A stretch of DNA of 64,000 nt from Arthrobotrys musiformis. Taxonomy: Eukaryota > Ascomycota > Orbiliomycetes > Orbiliales > Orbiliaceae. Below the pieces are notes generated by a model. That model was given only the letters and a program-made list of their open reading frames with translations, did no database searches and was not told where the DNA came from. Position 1 is the stretch's first letter. Each line of letters begins with the position of its first letter. Where the stretch lies: positions 3,286,001 to 3,350,000 of the forward strand of contig JAVHJL010000006.1 in assembly GCA_036971715.1 (NCBI GenBank). Direction: 5' to 3'. The position numbers were made by a program, and so were the translations under genes. Shown piece after piece: positions 1 through 13,049 of the stretch.

Positions 1-2
1 TC

Positions 3-3000
3 CATGAACACCCGCCCTCATCCATTCCATATATTCCGGACGACCAATTCGACCAAAGTAGAGAAATCCCGAGTGACGATCATCCAGCTTACTATACCTC
101 CAGCCCTACTTCACCTTCTGGTTTACTGGCCGCTTCCTTGCCGGAGCAGCCGCTCCAGGATGTCGATATCCTTGAAACGACACGACAAACTCCGCCTACT
201 GGAGAGACTGCCCCAGCCAGACGAGCTTCCGTTCCTGCTCCATCGCAGGAGAGCACCAAGAAGAAGATTCCGAAGATTACTCGAAGGAACTCGGCCTCTG
301 GTGAAACTGTAAAAACCAAGAAGGTGCCAGACCAGCAAAAGGACGCTAAGGTTACGGGCTCCCGTGGAAACTCTTTTCTCCCACCGCTGTTTAGACCGTC
401 TGCGTATCAAAAAATTGCCAAGAAGACGAAGAAATCTGCCCCGACTAGCCAAGTCATCCACTCCCCCGCGGTAGAAAAGACTGAACCCTCGGTCTCGGAA
501 CCTCTTCCAAAAGATTTGATTGATATCGAGGATATTTTGTCTCCTTCATCCCAGGCGCCAATTCCAGAAATTGCAGTAGATCCAATTGCCGAAAACCTTT
601 CCAAGGGAGGAGCCTCTGTCACAACTTCATTGAAACAGAAGCCACAAATCGCAAGGGAATCATTGATCACTCCAGCGCCTCCGTCTCAATCTCACAACGA
701 ATTGATCACCGATTTCTCGGAGAGCGTGTCTCAATTTAGCAAAGAAGATGACCCACCACAATTAGAGACCGAATTCGTTCTTCCAGCTACAGTACCTTCA
801 CCCAAGGCAGCATTGGAAACGCAACCTAGAGAACCTCAAACGTATGCCCAAAAGCCGTCAATCGCTGAGCTAGGCATTGCTTCGCATATTCTCGATGCCA
901 ACAAGTCCAAACCTCCTGCGGCGGATGATTCAACTACTTTCGATGAAGAGAAAAAGTCGGTTTCGCTTCCGACTAAGGCTACGTCCCGTAGGTTGTCTAA
1001 GTCCGAGCAATCCACCTCTAAGGCAGTTGCGGTGCCGAAATCCCCGGTGGCCGAGTTGGCGTTGAAGAAAGCGTCGTTTTTTGACCTTTTCAGTACCAAA
1101 GAATCGTCAAAACTGAAGAACTTGGTCGCGGAATCCTCGTCGCCGGCTTATTCTGAGCCTACCCCATCGGACACCAAAAATCTGCCTAAGCTAAAGGTTG
1201 CTGCCCCTGAAACTGTTGTGCCCAAGGATTTACCTGCACAGCCAAAAGCACCAAAGGAGACCATAAAGCCCGTCCTCTATGTAGCCGAAGTTCCAGCGCC
1301 CAAGCCCCCAAAGACGACTATCCCCGCCCCCAAAGCATTGCCAAAACTGAAAGCTCCAGTGAACGAAACCACATCCCGGGATCTCTTGGATACTAAGCCG
1401 CCCCTTGCTAAATCCACCGCCAATCCTCCACTGACTGGAATTATACCGGAGAAGACATTGAAGCCCAAAGCTACGGTTCAGGACAGAGGATTTGAGGGAC
1501 TACCGTCAACAGCTAGTGCAGCTCTTGCTATAATACCTATCGCCCGGGTTGCCAAAAAAATTCTCGATTCGGACCCAAAACAGGACCGAGACGCCGGAGA
1601 CGAACGACGGGTACCACGAACTTCAAAAAAGAGCGCACCCGCTCCCCGTAGGCGTAGGTCTATCGATACTATTGACTCTGCCCGTGGATTGATCGACACA
1701 GTGGAACGGAAGGAGCAGAAACAGCCAATTTCGCGAAAAGAACCACGGAACCGCAAGCCCCGAGCTCGTTCTGTATCCCCACAGCATCGGAAGCCGGCCC
1801 CAGAACTTTCAACCCCTCTTCTTCCCGATTCGAGCTCTAGACGCCAAGAATCCCTGAAATCTAGAGATGGGGTGCATACTGACTCCCCCAAATCGGCAAC
1901 TACGCCGTTATTCCCCGCGATTGCCTCTTGGTTCTCGAGAGACAATGGTCAGCGAGGTGCCAGAAAGAAGCCTTCAAGATCGCCTAGCCCCTCGAAGCCT
2001 GAGAAACTTGAGAAACCTTCCCGGAGAACCGTGTTACCATCGCCCGAACGAAAGTCTCGTGTCGCTGTCCCCGCAAAATTATCTCGACCCCGTTCGGAGT
2101 CCCCAGTCGATCGAATCCGTAGAATCGAGCCTCTGCCGGAGAATTTGCCTCCCGCGAAGATTACCAAGCAGCGGTCCAAACCTCGATCTGTATCTCCTAT
2201 TAAACGGATTCGTATAGAACCACCACTTGAGAGGACGCCTGCAAAGACTCTAGCCGATTCAGCAGAGAAACCACCCGTCAAGCCCCCCGTGAAATTATCA
2301 GACAAGGCACTGGCTACATCATCCGATAAGTTACCCTCTATCAAAACTTTCACACCTAGGCTAAAGGCTAGATCTGTATCTCCAAAACCTCGCAAGGCGC
2401 GATCTATATCTCCAACAACCCGTAGGATAAAGTTCGAGGCCGATAGGAAACCAGTCGCAAGTACCAGAGAGGAAGTTCCAAAGGAAGAGCGACCACACCG
2501 GCGGCGCTCGGAGTCTCACACCAAGGCGAATTTCCTCCAGACTGCATTCGAAGCCATCCAGAGAGGCCAAGAACGCGGGCGCCAGAGAGAGCGAGACCTG
2601 CCACTTGAAGTTCCTCTGCCAGCGGAATACCTCCAGTACAGTGCCAAAAAAGATGACGTTCACCAACTGCCGGCCACTGTCAACCCACCGCCTACAAGTC
2701 AAGCGCTCCGAATCCGGTCCGAATCTCCGCCTCGTGATGCATCCTTAGTTTTTCTTCCTCCAACGCCCCTTGTCTCCGAGAAACAAAAAACCAGAAGACC
2801 ACAGAGGGAAACATCGCCGCGGGGGCAAACAAAGGTAGTATCTACTCCAAGGTCGACGAAAGTACAGTCCCCTAGAAGGCCAGTGAAAGAACCGTCCCCG
2901 GATAGGCCAGCGAAGTCTTCACCTCCGAGCGAGCCCGAAAAACCTTCGACCTCCGCCGTGATAGAAAGGCGGTTATCACCTATTCCCCCACAGGCCCCAG

Positions 3001-6000
3001 CAACCCCCTCGGTCGCTGTGAAATCCGAAACCCAGCCTAAACGCCACCGAAAACGGGAACACCGCCGGAAACTACCCATTCGAGCCGCTTCTTCCCCTCG
3101 ACAAGACTCTGTGCAGCAATTCAAAGCTACAACAGCACGAAAGGCCGCTCGACCACGCCGGCGCATTCGCTTGCCCCAATTCACAGATGAGGTCCTTGTC
3201 CCATCCAAAACTCATGCTCAAGATTCCCGTGAATATGTTCACCAAGTGGATGTTCCCCAGGCCGAAAGTTCACCCGACGAAAACATTGCGCCTAAGCCTC
3301 AACAGCCACGACACATACCTGAGCATGGTTACTCTCCAAGACCTGTTTCTGAAATTGAGTCCCCCGAAGTACCGCATTCCTTAGAGCTGTCTACACCAGA
3401 GTTCTCGACCCTCCCACACGTTCTAGAAGTATCTCCCGAACAGCGACGCTATGAAGTTGAACTTGAACGCTCAAGTCGTCTTGATCGTGAACAACGGGCG
3501 CTCGATGCCCTTGAAAAACAAGATGAAGATGCCGCCGCTAAAGAACGACAGAGGCTGTATCTTCTCTATCAAGAGCGGGTCGACCGGTATGAACGAGAAC
3601 AACAACTGCTTAATCAAATGGACGAACAGGAACGGCACGACAATGATATGTTTCTATACCAGCAGTATTTGGTTCAGAGAGAACAAGACAATAGATACGC
3701 TAAGGAAATTGAACTTCGAGACAAAAACCGGAAAGAGGACATGCTTGTAGCGATTGAGAGGAAGAAGGAGGCGGAACGGAAGCGGCGCGAAGAGTACGAA
3801 ATTGAACGCCAGCGCCAAGAGGAGGAACAGAAAAGAGAATACGAACTCGCTCAAGAACGTGCCGCCTTTTTGGAACGGGAACAGCAACGAAAGGAAGAAA
3901 TCCGAAGGCTTGTACTGGAACTTCAACGACGAGAAACTGAGCGCGCTGAACTCTTGGAACAACAGCGAGTCATCGAAGCGCAGCGCCAAGCTGAAATCCA
4001 ATCACTTGCGGACGAGATCCAGCGGCGAGAGGCAGAACGGGTCGCGATTCTCGAGAGCAACGAGATCGCTGAACAACAGAGAAAGGACGAAATTCAAAGG
4101 CTGGCCGCCGAGATTCATAAGAGAGAACTCGACCATGCTATCCTTCTCGAGAGGAAAGAAGAAAAGGAGCGTGTCAAGGAATCGGTTCGCCGTGAGGAGC
4201 TTGAACGTGAAATTATCGAAACAAGAGAGCGACAGGCCGCCATCGAGAACCAACAAAAGATTGACCGTGATGTCGAGCAAGAAAGCCGACGCCGTCGATT
4301 GGCAGAAGCCGCGGCTTTGGTTTCACTGGCTGAATCGGTTTCCGGATCAGATGTTGGATCATACGAGAACTCCGTTGGCAGTCCAACCCCCAGCAAATTC
4401 CGCTTCTCAGTTGTCAGCGTTGATGATACTCCGGATTTCCACCGTCTCCCCTATCACGACAGAGCCTCATTATTCCACGTATCTTCTTATGCGGGCTCTA
4501 TACGTTCTTCTGTATCCTCACGTAACTCCGACTTCCAACATTCAATTCTTCCTCGGGCATCACATGAGAGTTTGCATTCAATAGCATGGGCAGGGCACCG
4601 CCACGTAGAGGATGGTAGACGCGAATCGCTGCTGAGTTTGGCATCGTGGTCAGAAGATGAGTCAGATATTGTGCATGAGGGAACTGGCTCCCCTAAGTCC
4701 CCACAGACTCCTATACAAGGTATTATATCCATGTTCCTATTCCGGCATACGTATACTAATATTCCAGATGTAGAACCATTGGTCGGACTCGGAATTTTTA
4801 CAGACCCGACCATTTACGACAAAGATGGAAATCCAGTCCCATGTACAGGAGGCACTATTTACGATAAAGACGGAAATACAATCGAGGCCGAGAGTGAACC
4901 AACTATTGGCCCGCTAGATGTTAACGACGAGATTGAACACTTTGAACAACCAGCATCCCCTACTTCGGGCCGCCTTACACCAGATCCTCATACTCTAGGG
5001 GACTTCTCCCTTGTACCCCTTCCCTCGTCGCCCTTGCCATCTCCAATTTTTGAACCGCAGCGTGTTCCCCAGGCCGCGCACTCGATTCCCCTGCCACTCC
5101 TTGAGCCAATCCAGCCTGTTTACGAAAAAGAAAATGCCGAATTGCCAATCCAAAGATCTATATCGCCGCCGCCATTACTTTCAATACCCCTGCCGGAGGA
5201 GGCTGAACCCCTTGAAAGACAGTCCCTGGTCAACAATATCGCAGAGCTTTCTCTTCCTGGCCAATTGGAGACACAACTACCGGTTTCCTGCCGCGCATCT
5301 ATCAATGAGCCTCTAGATGCTCAGCTGGGCGACATCTTGCCGGAACCATTACAGGCGGACCATCTATCAGAAGCGGCATATGCTCCAAACTCGCCACCAA
5401 TACCTAACAGCCGTCCTTCTTCACCTGTTTCTATCCAGCTTGGCCATAGTACCCGCAGCCTAGTTCAACTACCGTTCTCAGATACCGCTTCAGAATACAC
5501 AATCGGTTTTCGAGATTTCCCAACAGGAGGCCAATCTCAATCGTTCGTCCGCGATGCAGCTCAAGATTTACCGTACCTGCCTTCGAGCATTGCTTCTTCT
5601 TTGGATGAGCCAGCTGGCCCAACTACTGAAGTTCCACATTTTGTCTTCCCTCCTAGTCAAGCGGTGTCTACTGGTGCTTATGAAAATGAAATGGAGGTTG
5701 AGTCCCGTCCAGCATTCGAATTCGACGATTACCTCCCGGATAGCGACAATGAAGGGTACGAGGAAATTGATAATATGTTCGCGCCGCCCTCCGTTGTGAT
5801 TCCTAAACTGCCGGAATCGAGAGTGTCGTCAATGTACTCTCTTCACGATGCCTATCTATCCGCCCCGAAATCAATCGATGTGGATCCGTTACTAGAGGAC
5901 AGTGAGGATGAAGAAACCCTCGACATCGAAGAACTTGGAAGGGGGGTTTGGGAAACCGTACGCTCGCTGCCGGAATCTCAGCCAGGCTCCTCCTACCATA

Positions 6001-9000
6001 TCCCCGCGGTTGCAGCATCGCCTCAGAATATTGAAGAGCCGCACAATTTCCAGCTACCATCTCCCCGCTCTGAAGGAAGTAGCGAGTACCTCTTCATTCC
6101 GAAGCAAAGGTCAAGCGTTGCGCCCCTGCCACATACCTCCAACCAATCAGAGTACTATGTCAGTGAACAAAGCCCTGAGGACCGCGAGCTTGGGGATTTC
6201 CAGTTGCCGCTGCGGACGGAATCCCTGCATTCAGAAGCACCAACCATCAGACTACCACTCGAAGTCATCAACCAGACAAGTTTTGATGCGCAGTTGCCTG
6301 TTTCACAGGCTACTTCTGAATACGGGATCCCAAGGAGCCACAATGATAGCTATTCCCCTCAGAATCTCCTGGCTCTGCGCGATAACAACGACTCTCTATA
6401 TTCACATTATGAGAGCCAGGCTCCTCACTTGCAGCTTGACCCAGCCCAGATCCCAACCTCAGGAAGCGCCTCGCCTTATGCCGAATCTCTAGCCCTAGCG
6501 CGGAGTCTTTTCGGAGATATCCCCGGCCTCCCTCAGAGCGAATATGCGCCCACAATTGCTCATTTGCCTAGCGAGAAAGCCCAATTTGGAGGAGAATTAC
6601 CAGCCAGTAGACAATCATCAGTGTTCCCTCTACAGGCCCCAGAGTACTCAGCCCGCCGTTTCGAAGAGGAAATCCCTTGTCTTGATGATACTGAGAGCAG
6701 ACCGTCTTCGTCGCACACAATCAAAGCCACGAGCACGCACCAAGACGGCGTCCATTTACCGATCAGTAGGCAGTCATCCCTGTATTTGCAGCAACCAACG
6801 CCCCTACCTCGGCGACAAGTTGGAGAAGGCGAAGAAGGAGTCACTCTCGGTCTCCCAGAAAGTCGGCCGACAACTCCACATACATACCGGCGCGTAACTG
6901 ACAGCTACGAGCTTCGGGATTTGCCATTGAGCAGAACGTCTTCCGCATACTTTGAGCAAGCAATTGATTCATCATTCGAGCCAACAGAACAAAGTATACC
7001 AAGATATCTTCCAGAGAGCCGGCCAACAACATCCCACACGCACTATTCTCATGGACACTACCAAGATCGAGGTTTACCATTGAGTAGGGCATCCTCGTTT
7101 TATCACGCGGATGAGGAACCAGAACAAACCCGGGCCCCCCTGCAGGTTTTTGAGCAACCACCGTCTCGCGACTTCCCAGACAGCCAACCGTCAACATCCT
7201 ATGTCCTAGATTCACCTCATGAGACCGGTCTATACCCGCAATCACCGCTCACCCGCTCAGCCACGCCAAAGGATATACGACAGGAGGAAGATGAAGCTGA
7301 TGTTACACCGCGCCCATCGCCGCGCCAGGTGCCCCGCGCTCTTTTCTTGCCAATAAACCGGCAGCCGTCCGTAGAAAGCCTTCGTGACGGGGAGACCATA
7401 CAACAAAGCCGCGACCTTCCAGGAAGCCGTCCAACATCGTCTTATAGCGATCTTCCAACGCCCCTCCCCTTCCAGAGTGCGATTTCAGAGGCACTTAGTG
7501 TCACAACCACCCCGAACATTTCACCTTTGATTGGTAAGTCTAGTCTCCCTTTTAAATTACAATCGCTTGTTCCGGTCGATTGGCTGACGCTTCCCAGGCC
7601 CTCCCTCCCATGCGTCACCATCCCTGTCCGAATCCAGTCCCAAAAATGCCTTGGCGTGTAAGTAGCCTGCCCAGCCCCACCATTTTTTGCCTTCGACCCT
7701 TTTGGTTAGCGGGAAGCGAAGTCCTCGTCAGCCCGACAAAGTCTATGGTTTCTAACCAACCTTTCCCTTATCAACAGTAATCCCACGCGCGGCCTTGGAG
7801 CCCGCCAACGAGGGCAAACCTGCAGATAGTCTACGGGCCCCAGAATTCCCCCGCGATTTCAATTCCATCACGCCAAACGAAATCGAAGAGCCCGGAGACA
7901 CAGTCAGCGCCTGCTCTCCCCACTACGTATCGGTATCCCCGCTTTCAACTCTATCCTCCCTTCGCTCAAGGCGCCCGTCCTCTGGAACCCAGCGACAAAG
8001 GCAACGACGTCACATCTCTATCCAAGAGTATGCTCAGGGATCCCTCGACATCGCTACACCCGAGAACGAAGCCCTCGCAGCGGCAGGTATCGACGTCCAT
8101 TTCGACCAAGAGACAGGAACAATCGAAGTTTCGTGGTCGGAAGAAAAGTTTGGAGAAGCGCCGACCGTCGATATTAGCGTTTACTACCCCGGAGACACCG
8201 ACGGCTCACTTGACGACAGCGACCTCTCGAGGCCTTCCAGTGTTGTTCCTTCCCCGGTATTCAATAGCTACAGACTCGAGGACAGACCCCAGCCGATCGA
8301 AGCTAGCACCCGCGCGGACGAACGTGACCTCTTCTTTTCGCCAGAGCTAGGGCCCACCGACCTTCCTGCACCGGTCCCTCAAATACCACTCCCGGTCAAT
8401 CGCAGTCTTTTCCCCGGGGCACAGTCAAACCGTGGTATCGGACTCGGCATCGAAGGCCTGGACACACCCTACACAGAAGCTCCAAGGGTCCCACCCAAGC
8501 CAAAGGTCCCACCCAAGCCAAAAGCCTTCAAGTCGAGCTCTTTGCCCAATAGAAGAGCACCTCTCCCATCCCTCTTTATACCCTCCGCCACCGAAAGTGT
8601 CTACTCTGAGGTATCTTCCGCTCGCTCGTCGACGATATCACTTTCTGGCGTGAGCTCGGTATCACCACTGGAACCAGGCATCGAACTCCCTCCACCATCT
8701 CCCATCCAGCAGTTGCCGCCTCGCATACGAACCTCTCCGACGCAAGCCCCACGCCGACCTCCCATCCGTCGCGATACATTTACAGAAGCCGACAACAAAG
8801 CGCTCTCACTACTTTTCTCGGCTAGTACTTCGGCAGGGACGACCCCGACCCCGACTCAGAAGGCGCCTCAGCCTCTTTCAAATTATTTCCAGAAGAAGTC
8901 AAATCCAACGACACCGACCCCAGGACCGTCGCAAGCCCGCCAAACTTCACTGTCACGGGGTTCAGCTGGTCGAGGTTCAGCTGGCCGAGGTTCAGCTGGT

Positions 9001-11228
9001 AGAAGAAGCATCAATACCATTCAAGGGGCCTATCCGTCCCCTGAAACATCGCCAGAACTTGCTCCTCTAGCTAAATCTCCCGATACTGCGAAAACGACAC
9101 CACGCCTTCGCCGCCTATCCACGTCAGCAGGTTCCGCCGGCCGCAGCTCAAGTAGACGGTATACCTCGGTCGGCGCGGATCTCGAACCTTTAAAGGAGGG
9201 TGTTGCTGTTATTCCCTCTGCCATAGTAGACACTGGAAGCTCGTCGAATACTACTCCGCGACCCGGCAGCCCCAAATCGACCCCGCCAATCTTGACTATT
9301 CTTAAGAAGCGAGGAACCATGGACCCCTTACGAGACGAATTCCGGTCGAGTGTGGAAGGCAGCATGTCAACTATTACTTCCCCAACGCCTGTTCCCAGAC
9401 CCAGAAACCAAGCGCCAACCACCCGTGCTCGTGCGGCGTCCAATATCAGCTCTCCGAACCAAACGACGACTCCTGGTTCTTCGTTCCAATTCGAAAGCCC
9501 ACCAGTTCCAAGTGGTTCAAGAAAGGGAAAGGAGAGGTCGATGGAATATGACAACAAAGAGGTTTTCGTAAGTTTTTGCCTCAACACCCATTCAATCTTG
9601 CATTACCATATCCATAGCTAACGGTTATTGAATTTTGACAGGAGGCATATGGGGATACCTCCGCCGTCCCAATCTCACCGGAGCGGCCGATAAGTGTGAA
9701 TCTTCGCAAGCGACAGTCTCTTCAAATGTTGGACTTAGAAACCCGGATGCGCACCCTCAACGAGCAAAATTCGCAACTATCCGGCGAGCTGGCACGATTG
9801 CAGCAAGATTCTAACTCGTCTCAGAAGAAGATGGAAGCTGTTGTCTACAAGCACCTCCAGGAAAGATCCGCACTTGTTGAAGCCCTTGAGATACGGTCCC
9901 TTGCGGTTAGCGAGCGCGAAAGCCAGATTGAAACGCTAAAGAAAAATCTGGAATGGTACAAACAGGAGGACGACAACTTGACGCAGCAGATTCGGCAGCT
10001 TAGAATTAATAACGAACAATTGATAGCTACCGAAGCGACCCAGCGGCAACAATATGAAAGGAAGAGGGAACAACTTCACAATCTGTCGCAACAGCATTCC
10101 GACCTTCAGGAGCAATACACGGCGCTAAGTTCCGGGCTGAACGACATCATCAACCAGCAAGTCGACACTGTAACGAAGGCCAAGGACGCAGAGATCGAAA
10201 AACTTAAGCAGGAGCTCACGACGGCAAAGAACACTGCGAACAAACTTCAGGTCAAGCTAAACGCGATGAACCGATATATCGACGCCAAAGATGAAGTTTT
10301 CTTTGCCAGATCCTGCGGGCACCTATTCAACGCGGTCCAGCAATGGTGCGTCAAATTCTCGAAGTTTTCCGACACGGCTACTTGTGTGGACTTCGACGCC
10401 ATCACGGACGAAAGCGTCAAAGATCTTGTCGAAAGTGTTGTTCTCGATGGAAGCGATGTTCGAGCGATGCTCAAAGACCGTGTGAAGAGAAGAGAGATAT
10501 TCATGGCTATGACGATGTCCTTGATTTGGGAGTTAATATTCTGCCGCTACATGTTCGGATTGGATGCAGAAGAAAGGAAGAAGCTCAAGTCACTAGAGGA
10601 AAAACTCAATGAAGTTGGTACGTATACATACCCGATGAACCGCTCAAGCCGTTTTGTCTCTCGCAGGAATGCTAACACCAAGTCTCCAACAGGTCCGCCA
10701 GCCGCGGTGCATATGTGGCGTGCGACGACGTTGCAGCTACTATCACAACGTCGTAGCTTCCGAGCAGCTCTGCCGGCTGCCACCGAGCCAGTGGTCCAAG
10801 AGATTTACCGCACACTATTCAGCCTGCTGCCGCCGCCGACCCACCTCCAGCAGCAGGTTGTGGATTCACTCCGCACGATGGTCAATCTCGCGGTGACGCT
10901 CTCAATCGATATGCGTACGCAGCGGGCGGAGTACTTCATGTGGGAAGCCCCCGACAACAGCATCGGCAAATCTGTCGATTTCGTCGCCTTGCGAATGAAC
11001 AACAGGGGTAACGAAGGGTTGACTAATGAGCAACTTGAAAAGATGGGTGCTATGGTCAGGGTTGTTTTGTTTCCTTTAGTTACGAAGAGAGGAGATGAGA
11101 ATGGTGATGGATATGATGTGGAGACGGTTATTGCGCCAATGCAGGTTCTTGTGAGCAGGCGTCCGACGAGTACTATCAGTGCAAGTTCTTCGAAGAGAGT
11201 CAAGTTGGATCCACGCACGTCACGTTGA
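3..11228 (+). CDS. Leashin-like giant coiled-coil protein (Woronin-body/septum tether family), 5' end outside window
   Basis: The frame is open from the first bases, so the start lies upstream. Exons as I read them: <3-4719, 4768-7533, 7598-7657, 7778-9567, 9642-10617, 10693-11228, giving 3614 residues here. Layout by residue: basic Ser/Pro-rich part with R-S-[VIE]-S-P motifs (about 500-900); a charged Glu/Arg/Gln coiled coil (about 1140-1440); about 20 copies of an LPxSRxSSxY-like motif (about 1760-2470); a low-complexity basic stretch; a second coiled coil (about 3130-3320); and a compact C-terminal domain holding QQWCVKFSKFSD. Order and C-terminus resemble the fungal 'involucrin repeat'/Leashin proteins, which tether Woronin bodies to the septal pore. 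That is family knowledge recalled without a search. Donors GTAAGT or GTACGT and branch CTAAC or CTAAT support the splices. Introns 4720-4767 and 10618-10692 are multiples of three without stops. Function is inferred; the single-gene reading is firm. Confidence 0.72.
5340..7470 (+). repeat. Degenerate protein repeat, LPxSRxSSxY-like, about 20 copies
   Basis: Inside the Leashin-like gene the motif L-P-x-S-R-x-S/T-S-x-Y/H recurs every 30 to 40 residues. Two flavours alternate near the end: LPLSRTSSAY-like and LPESRPTTSHT-like. The unit is protein-level and does not show as an obvious DNA tandem array. Serines next to Arg suggest phosphorylation sites, which is inference. Confidence 0.75.
8488..8523 (+). 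repeat. 18-bp tandem duplication, 2 copies (Pro/Lys-rich)
   Basis: Two almost identical 18-bp units encode a doubled VPPKPK unit in the Leashin-like protein. Confidence 0.85.
8959..9003 (+). repeat. 15-bp tandem repeat, 3 copies (GSAGR)
   Basis: Three 15-bp units encode GSAGR three times in the fourth exon (of those inside the window) of the Leashin-like gene. Near-identity points to recent slippage. Confidence 0.88.
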
Positions 11229-11922
11229 TGAAGTTACTTAATTATGGTTGGTAATATGGATATTTGAGGGTTTCTTGTATAACTATTTGGATTTTCTTTT
11301 CTTCGATTCATTCATGCAAATACTTGATGTTTCTGTCTAACTATCACCTTGTTTCCTGTTTCCTTTTTTTGTTTCCTGTTCCTTCTTGTCTTCAGGTAAT
11401 TCCTTAATTAGCATTGATGTTAGCGCGCATTTGGTTGTTTTCTTTGCATTGCAATTTTAGCATGCGATAACATACATTACATTAGCATAGCGACTGTTTG
11501 GATACTCAATACTCAATGGACGTTATATCGCTATCCTACACCACCACTATTAATATAATATCACTACTATCAATCAATCCCATTCCAATAGCCTAAATAT
11601 CGATACCAACCAAGGCCACACGGCGATGAAGAGTGACGTCACAGCACGGCCAAGGTTGAGCGATGGCAGACAACACAATCCAGACAACTTAGGAATTTTG
11701 GAGAGAAACAGCCACCAGCTGGTAGTAACGCTGGCCATGCATATCACCATCCATGCACATCCATGGGCTCGAATATGATCCTTCTCGCCACGATCGATCA
11801 CAATTAATATTAACCCCAGAGGGCCCTTAGCTTAGATTAGGCACAGGATACCAACTTCATCACTTCATCGTCTCAATTAATCAATTCTTGATAGCTGATA
11901 GCCCCGCTACCCCACTCGCATC

Positions 11923-13049
11923 ATGTCCGCCATCATCGGCTCCCTAGGTGGCCTGGGGCTGCTACTTAACAACTACACAGCAAGTTCACTAAACCTCTTT
12001 TTCTTCTGGATGACCTGGACGACATTGATCATGTCGCATCCGCCGCTGAGAGTTGAGCTTATTGCCACATTCTTCGTTCGCTTCATTTTCTTCCTCCTCC
12101 CGGCGCTGATATTCACATTATTCGACAACTTACTACCATCTCTTGCGGGCAAAGAGCCGTATCAACACTCAAAACCATCTTCACGGAAGGGTGTTTCTGT
12201 ACCCACTGGAAGAGGGAGGAAAAAGAAGGTCCAAGTGAGCAATGTCGATCGTGGGACTTTGTTTGCAATCTTCATGACTCTAGGGAATATCATGCTTGGA
12301 ATTGGGATCCAGGCCATTCTGGAATATATCGCCGTCGATGTATTTCGCAGACCGAGATTGTTGAGGGTTTCCTCGGCATTTCCGTTTCCGTGGGATATGG
12401 CGAGGGGAATTGCCTATGCAATGATTCTTCGAGAGGTACGTATTGTGTCAATATCCATTTAATATATTTATGAATGCATATAAAACATCCCTTTTATAGG
12501 TGATTATGTGGCAATAAGACTCTGACGGAAAATGTATGTATTGTGCAGCTTTTCATATACTACCCCCATCGCCACATCCACCAGAACCCAAAATCACCCT
12601 TCCACAAATCTCACGCCCACCCACGGCCGACGAATTCATCTCTGAATCTCACGAGCACCACACCGATCGACTATGTTCTCCTGCAATTCTTGCCAGTCTA
12701 CATCCCTAGCGTCATGTTGTCCTTCCACCTCTTGACATACCTGGCCTTCGTGGCTGTCACATCCATCGTCGATGTTGTATGCTACAGTCAGTATGAGTAC
12801 CTCCCCAAAGCCTTCTTCGTAGGCAGGATTGCGAGAAGAGTTAGAGGGCATGATGAGTCCGGTGGGAAGGGAGGGTACGGCTGGATTGGATTCTTGGATT
12901 GGATTCTTGGTACTGAAGTTAATTGGAACAAAGGTGGGGTTATGGGCGTTGGAGGCGGTGGGGAAGATGGCGAGGGTTTTACGCGGGCTGTCAGGAGGGG
13001 GATTAGAACTAGGAGAGCTAGTAGGAAGGCAAGCCATATTCATGATTGA
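11923..13049 (+). CDS. Fatty acid hydroxylase / sterol desaturase superfamily membrane protein
   Basis: Two exons, 11923-12435 and 12549-13049, give 337 residues; the 113-nt intron (GTACGT...GCAG) falls between codons. Hydrophobic segments lie near residues 5-60, 100-125 and 215-245. The second exon opens with HRHIH (H-x3-H) followed by HKSHAH, resembling the first two His clusters of the di-iron hydroxylase/desaturase superfamily. The tail G-G-x-G-x-Y-G-x2-G-x-L-D-W matches the usual end of fungal members. The third cluster is reduced to a single His (HDES instead of HDxHH), so di-iron chemistry is uncertain. Predicted to sit in the ER membrane with a lipid or sterol substrate; both are inferred from the family. 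The substrate cannot be told from sequence. Confidence 0.75.

Noticed and set aside
1478..3208. Long open frames antisense to the Leashin-like gene
   Set aside because: They mirror the Ser/Pro/Arg codon pattern of the real gene and contain no motifs.
7534..7777. End of a gene at 7661 and a new gene from 7795
   Set aside because: Two good introns (7534-7597, 7658-7777) with a 60-nt exon join the frames exactly, so this is one gene.
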